Of a stretch of 64,000 nt of DNA, positions 60,204 through 64,000 are shown one piece after another (the first letter of the stretch is position 1; every line of letters begins with the position of its first letter). Under the pieces are notes generated by a model that ran no database searches, was not told the origin of the DNA, and saw only the letters and a program-made list of their open reading frames with translations. Source of the DNA: Bradyrhizobium sp. CIAT3101 (GTDB taxonomy: Bacteria > Pseudomonadota > Alphaproteobacteria > Rhizobiales > Xanthobacteraceae); NCBI RefSeq assembly GCF_029714945.1, contig NZ_CP121634.1, positions 5,539,001-5,603,000 on the forward strand. Direction: 5' to 3'. Made by a program: the position numbers and the translations under genes.

Positions 60204-60377
60204 TCATTGACTCGGCCACATCGGATATTTTGGCCCTCCGTAATAGCGCATCTGGTGAATATCGGATGAACCTGCCGCGGTCGCGCCGAGATCGCTCACG
60301 CAGCCGGCAAGGCAAGCGCCGAGCCCTGCCAGAATGATCATCGTCGCGACTATCCGAGCCGGCCGTTTAGCGGTCAT
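60204..60377 (-). CDS. Tiny lipoprotein
   Basis: A 57-residue protein with a basic start (MTAKRPARIV), a hydrophobic stretch and lipobox CLAGC (Cys26). The mature peptide contains MRYYGGPKYPMWPSQ. A GGGAGGAGAAC ribosome site precedes the ATG at 60377. It begins 21 bases after the stop of the OmpA-like barrel gene on the same strand, so they may share a transcript. I know no name for this family. The short tyrosine/proline-rich tail resembles small lipoproteins I associate with Bradyrhizobium (memory only). Confidence 0.7.
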   Translation of the reverse strand: MTAKRPARIVATMIILAGLGACLAGCVSDLGATAAGSSDIHQMRYYGGPKYPMWPSQ

Positions 60378-60398
60378 GTTCTCCTCCCCCTGGGCGCG

Positions 60399-61124
60399 TC
60401 AGTACTTGGCAACGACCGCGTTGCCACCGAACTTGAAGTCGAGTCCGAGTGTCACGACCGAATAGGTGTTGGCGACCGTATAAGGCAGCGCACCGTTGGT
60501 CGGCGCGTCGCGGTGGAAAGTGCCGAGATCGAGATAGCGATACTCGAACTTCCCGATCAGATTGTCGGTGATCGCATAGGCGATGCCGCCGCCGGCAGCC
60601 AAACCGCTGCGCGTCGCCTTGAACGTGTCGACGCCAAAGCCTGGATTGGTGTTGGTGTGGGTCAGCTCGCCATAGGCCCAACCACCCGTGAAGAACAGCA
60701 ACAGCCGATCGACCGCGATGCCGCCGCGCGCCCGCAGCGTACCGCCCCAGCCGAGCTTGGTCGCGTCGTCCCAGCCGAGCGCGAAATTATCACCGCCCTT
60801 GATGTTCGAGCCGAATCCGTCTGCCTCGACACCAACCACAATGCTTCCGCTCTGCCATTGGTAGCCGACTTCGCCGCCACCAAGGCCACCGGTCGATTCG
60901 TAGTTCGCGGTGAAATTGGCAAAGCCGGCCGGACCAGTCGCGTTGTTGACGTTATGATTGCCGAGACCCCAGCCGCCGAACACGCCGACGTAGAAGCCGG
61001 ACCAGTCGTAAGCGGGCGTCGCGAGCGGTGGCGCCTTGCCGTAGATCGGCAGATCGGCGCCGAGCGCCGGCGACATCGCCCCCAATGCGCAAAACGCGAC
61101 GGTCGAGAGAATGAGTTTCTTCAT
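60399..61124 (-). CDS. Outer-membrane beta-barrel protein (OmpA-like/Omp25 type)
   Basis: This 241-residue protein has a signal peptide (about 1-23, ending ALGAD). An eight-stranded barrel follows: WSGFYVGVFGGWGLG at the start and the final strand VVTLGLDFKFGGNAVVAKY. This is the OMP_b-brl/Omp25 pattern of Rhizobiales. It starts 71 bases after the end of the BBP2-like gene on the same strand and is followed by the tiny lipoprotein. Function is structural or unknown. Confidence 0.88.
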   Translation of the reverse strand: MKKLILSTVAFCALGAMSPALGADLPIYGKAPPLATPAYDWSGFYVGVFGGWGLGNHNVNNATGPAGFANFTANYESTGGLGGGEVGYQWQSGSIVVGVEADGFGSNIKGGDNFALGWDDATKLGWGGTLRARGGIAVDRLLLFFTGGWAYGELTHTNTNPGFGVDTFKATRSGLAAGGGIAYAITDNLIGKFEYRYLDLGTFHRDAPTNGALPYTVANTYSVVTLGLDFKFGGNAVVAKY

Positions 61125-61194
61125 GGTTTGCCCCTGTCGAATGTGTGCCCCGCGATGCGGGCGGCGCGCTCCGAGCGCCGGCCCGCGCGCAGGA

Positions 61195-62823
61195 TCAGAA
61201 GTGGATGATGATGTCGGCCGAACCGATGACGGCGGTCTTCTTGTTCGGCGGGATCCCGAGGTTCGCATTGCCGTTGAACGCTGGTGCATCCAAGGCACGA
61301 TAGATCGACACTTCGGGCCGCATCTCGATCTGCGGTGAGAACCAGTGCTGCCAGCCCAGACCCGTCTCGACGTAACGTGTCTTTACACCCGTGCGCTGCC
61401 CCTGCTTGTCGTCGAACCATTCCAGGCGATACGAGATGTTGTCGAGCTTCGTCGGGCTGTAATTCACATAGGTCAGGAACGTCTGCACCGAGGCGGTGCA
61501 CGACAACTGGGTCGTGTTGCCGCAATGCGCGCCGAACGGCGCATTCCACGGCATCACGTCGAGCGAGAACGGCGTTCCGCTCGCGACGAGCGCGACCGAA
61601 GCCGGATTATCGAGATTGAGAACGTTGTTCTGGTGCTCGTTGTAGGTCTCGAACGAGATGTGCCACTGGTCGTTGAACTTGTGATAGTAGGTCAACCCGT
61701 ACCATTGGAGGTTATTGTAGCCCCAGGTGCCGTTGTTGATCCCGTTCGCGACGACGTAGACGCCGTCTTTGCCGCTGTCGGTGACATAGCGGACGCCGGC
61801 GCTGAAGGAGGGTTGGGCGCCGGGATCCTTCAGCATGGTCGTGTCGGGAAACAATGGATTGGGGTTCGCGTTGGGAATCTTGGCGCCCACATGCCAGGGC
61901 ATCGCTTCCGTTCCCACGGAGACGCTTCCCTGCACCATCCAGTTCTTGTTGAGCGAGAGCGAGGCGTTGATGCCCGTGTTCGTGTAATTGTCGAACGTAT
62001 ACGTCATCGAGTGCGTATACATATAGTTGTTCGGTGCGAGCTGTGCCTCGATGTCGGGGATCGAGATGTAGCGGCCAAAGCGGAGCAGCAGGCCGTCGGC
62101 AAGGTACGGGATGAAGACTTCGCCATAGGCCATCGGCATGTCGTAGCCGTAATTCTTGTTCTGCTGGAGCAACTGGTTGCTCCACAGGCCGTACGCCGTC
62201 GTATAGCGATAATTCTCGCCATAGATGGGCGCGATACGGAAGCCCCAATCGACATGATCCTTCTGCACCGTATCAGGCAGGCGCTCGATGTAGACCACAG
62301 CCTGATCGAGCTGCACCGTATTCGGATTGTAATCATACGCCGCAGGCGAGTTGCCGCCGCGAACGGTGTTGTTGCTGAGGTTTCCGCCGGCATTGATCCA
62401 GCCATACACCTGGATGTGCGAATCGTTCATCGCCTGCCCGACCGAAGTATTGCCGAGCGCACTCATCAACGGGCTGTCGACCGAATTCGGACGCGTGACG
62501 CCGATGCTGGTCGTACCGCCATAGGGCCATTCGCTGAACGGCATCGGCGGAATGCTCTGCGGCGTCGCCGGCCAGGCGTCGCGGCGCGATGCCGGCGCCT
62601 TGGGATCGGAAGGCGCGGCGTCCTTGCCCCATTCGAGCCGGTAGTAGTTGATGAACCGGGTGAAGAAGTCGTTGCCGAGATAGGAGTCCAGGCAGCCGTA
62701 ATTCTTGTACGGATCGCAGAACGTCTTGCCTGCCGGCGGAAGCGTGTCTCCCGCATTGGCGGCGCCGCCCATCCCCATCATCGCGACCAGCGATGCGCCT
62801 GCCAGAAGATACTTTCTCATCAT
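61195..62823 (-). CDS. Large outer-membrane beta-barrel protein (BBP2-like)
   Basis: This 542-residue protein has a signal peptide (about 1-25, ending NAGDT). A long beta barrel follows (SHIQVYGWINAGGNLSNN, then alternating strands), ending with an aromatic residue: VIGSADIIIHF. This fits the BBP2/porin-like group of Rhizobiales. Two ATGs at 62823 and 62820 are both possible. The role may be passive uptake. Confidence 0.82.
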   Translation of the reverse strand: MMRKYLLAGASLVAMMGMGGAANAGDTLPPAGKTFCDPYKNYGCLDSYLGNDFFTRFINYYRLEWGKDAAPSDPKAPASRRDAWPATPQSIPPMPFSEWPYGGTTSIGVTRPNSVDSPLMSALGNTSVGQAMNDSHIQVYGWINAGGNLSNNTVRGGNSPAAYDYNPNTVQLDQAVVYIERLPDTVQKDHVDWGFRIAPIYGENYRYTTAYGLWSNQLLQQNKNYGYDMPMAYGEVFIPYLADGLLLRFGRYISIPDIEAQLAPNNYMYTHSMTYTFDNYTNTGINASLSLNKNWMVQGSVSVGTEAMPWHVGAKIPNANPNPLFPDTTMLKDPGAQPSFSAGVRYVTDSGKDGVYVVANGINNGTWGYNNLQWYGLTYYHKFNDQWHISFETYNEHQNNVLNLDNPASVALVASGTPFSLDVMPWNAPFGAHCGNTTQLSCTASVQTFLTYVNYSPTKLDNISYRLEWFDDKQGQRTGVKTRYVETGLGWQHWFSPQIEMRPEVSIYRALDAPAFNGNANLGIPPNKKTAVIGSADIIIHF

Positions 62824-63262
62824 GTTGCCCCAAGCTGTTGGTACCGACGCCTTCAAGGCGTTCTTCGGTTTGGTTAAGCTTGGCGTCATCCTTCGTGCGG
62901 GGCGCAGAAAAAGGCGATACGGATTGCCGCGCGCGTTCGTTAAAATAAAATAGCGCAACGACGCGCTTCTCCGTCGTTTGCACGCATACTGATCAATTGC
63001 CCGCGCCGTTTGCTCAAGGCCTCAGCGAAATCATGAACATTTTGCGGACGAATGATGTCGCAGCGCAAACGTTTCCCTCGCGCTGTGTCATTTTCGACAT
63101 AGTCGTTCGAAGTGTCTGCTCGAATTGAGCGCAAATGCGATCGCGCGACCCGACGCGGCTATTTTTTTGCTACGCCGGTGGGCCGGATTGTTGATCGAAG
63201 ATTTATGGCCGGACTCGCTAGTCTTCTCGTACGGACTAGACTCTGCTTTGCGAGGTTCGACC
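62824..63262. promoter_or_regulatory. Intergenic region between the BBP2-like gene and a hypothetical gene
   Basis: A 439-base divergent region. AT-rich blocks occur at about 62938-62955 (CGTTAAAATAAAATAGCGCA) and 63165-63172 (a run of T). Both are promoter-like, but no clear operator or RNA was found. An in-frame extension of the hypothetical gene starts at 63125 and is unlikely to be translated. Confidence 0.35.
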
Positions 63263-63853
63263 ATGGAAGCCGTGACTCATGCTGCGGGCGTCGCAGGTGG
63301 TCCCTTGCGGGACGATACTGCAACTGATCTCTCGTTCCTGCCCGGGACGTTGATGGGGCAATGCCGCAGCCTGATCGAATCCTATCATGAGGTTCACGGC
63401 TTCGCGTCGCTGCCGAACATGCTCTGGCAGTTTCGCATGGGCCCCCTGATCGAGCGCCACAACGAGCTTCGGCAAGTGCTGCGCAAGGCCTCGACCACGC
63501 GTAGCGCCAAGAAAGCCAATGAAGGGTTTGTCCAGATCGCGAGCACGATTCTCGCGCTGGAAATCCTGGCGAGCAGCTTTGCCGGCTGGAACGCCATCTA
63601 TCCGGTCGCCGGCGAGAGCGCGCGCGACGTGCTCCGGCGCAACGCTCACGGATCGCACATGCCGCTGATGGACTTCTATCTCTATCCGCCGAAGCAGATC
63701 AGCGCAGCCGCCATTGCCACGCTCGCGCCTCCCGCCAGCCGATCGCATGACGAGCCTGGCCTTTATCACGCGTCGCGACCCGAGTTGTCGGGCGAGCGGC
63801 GCGCTCTTCAATATGCAAGCATGCTGCTCGACTCCGTAGATCTACGGAGCTGA
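63263..63853 (+). CDS. Hypothetical protein
   Basis: This 196-residue protein is soluble and mostly helical. It contains LMGQCRSLIESYHEVHGF and LIERHNELRQVLRKASTTRSAKKANEGFVQIASTILALEILASSFAGW. I do not recognise a family. The ATG at 63263 was preferred to an upstream in-frame start at 63125 because the extension is low-complexity and less coding-like. It ends inside a perfect palindrome and T run that probably form its terminator. Confidence 0.6.
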   Translation: MEAVTHAAGVAGGPLRDDTATDLSFLPGTLMGQCRSLIESYHEVHGFASLPNMLWQFRMGPLIERHNELRQVLRKASTTRSAKKANEGFVQIASTILALEILASSFAGWNAIYPVAGESARDVLRRNAHGSHMPLMDFYLYPPKQISAAAIATLAPPASRSHDEPGLYHASRPELSGERRALQYASMLLDSVDLRS

Positions 63854-63872
63854 ACGGCTATTACTTTTTTAT
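63832..63872 (+). terminator. Palindrome plus T run ending the hypothetical gene
   Basis: CTCCGTAGA and TCTACGGAG form an 18-bp perfect palindrome (63832-63849) that overlaps the last codons. A run of six T at about 63865-63870 follows. It could form an intrinsic terminator with a small loop. Confidence 0.6.
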
Positions 63873-64000
63873 TTCCGCCCGCATTCAACGACATAGATTT
63901 TCTACGCCAATTCGGCCCATCGTTGGCCTGCTGGGTAAGTTGACGACATCGCGGGGTGGATTTGCGCCCTGACGTGATCCGCTGCGGGGTGCCGACGGGC

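Noticed and set aside
1..64000. Mobile elements, prophage, CRISPR arrays, tRNA or rRNA genes
   Set aside because: No transposase or integrase frame, no spaced direct repeats and no cloverleaf-like sequence was seen by eye; a tRNA search program could still find one.

Overview
This window reads as chromosomal DNA of a GC-rich alphaproteobacterium, most likely Bradyrhizobium or a close relative. The grounds are the strong G/C third-position bias, the repertoire (several NAD-dependent aldehyde dehydrogenases, LysR, AraC and MocR regulators, a Porin_4-type porin, a BBP2-like outer-membrane barrel, a TctE/TctD-like two-component pair, a TRAP transporter) and many small proteins of a kind common in that group. 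The genus is inferred, not proven. I see no transposase, integrase, phage gene, CRISPR array, tRNA or rRNA.

Layout. 1-4.6 kb: a membrane protein, then a minus-strand cluster of a CxxC mini-protein, an M24 peptidase homologue, a ModA-like binding protein and a DipZ-like thiol/disulfide protein. 4.7-14.3 kb: an SMP-30-like propeller protein, three aldehyde dehydrogenases, a DUF779 protein, a glutamine amidotransferase, a methyltransferase and a ModE-type regulator fused to a ligand-binding domain. 14.3-20 kb: a LuxR regulator divergent from a five-gene catabolic operon (flavin-dependent monooxygenase, FMN reductase, alpha/beta hydrolase, cupin, MFS transporter). 20-24.5 kb: a second, minimal ModE-type regulator, a glutathione transferase, a fourth aldehyde dehydrogenase, a DUF2478-like protein and a glutamate-racemase-like protein that lacks both catalytic cysteines. 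24.5-30 kb: three regulators, then a TerB / membrane protein / TerC / UPF0114 operon. 30-39.7 kb: a MOSC-ferredoxin reductase-ferredoxin fusion, a redoxin, MocR and PaiB regulators, an EgtC-like amidotransferase with a carboxylate-amine ligase, a double-cupin protein and a cysteine-cluster protein. 39.8-47 kb: a porin and housekeeping genes (gor, rpiA, gph, moaA). 47-55 kb: a DUF3100 membrane protein, a fifth aldehyde dehydrogenase, a beta-hydroxyacid dehydrogenase, a LysR regulator and two TRAP permease subunits. 55-64 kb: a carboxypeptidase G2-like peptidase, a two-component system, a serine hydrolase, a tiny lipoprotein and outer-membrane proteins.

The most notable signal is a set of five AT-rich palindromes between 4.6 and 21.6 kb. 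Each has two 11-base half-sites separated by exactly 6 bases and closely matches the ModE (molybdate repressor) operator. They lie upstream of three aldehyde dehydrogenase units, of the ModA-like/DipZ cluster and of a small unknown gene. Two proteins with ModE-type DNA-binding domains but without the usual TOBE molybdate-binding domain are encoded among them. I propose a local ModE-like regulon in which a molybdate- or oxyanion-related signal controls molybdenum-independent aldehyde oxidation. The sites are seen directly; the regulon and its signal are inferred.
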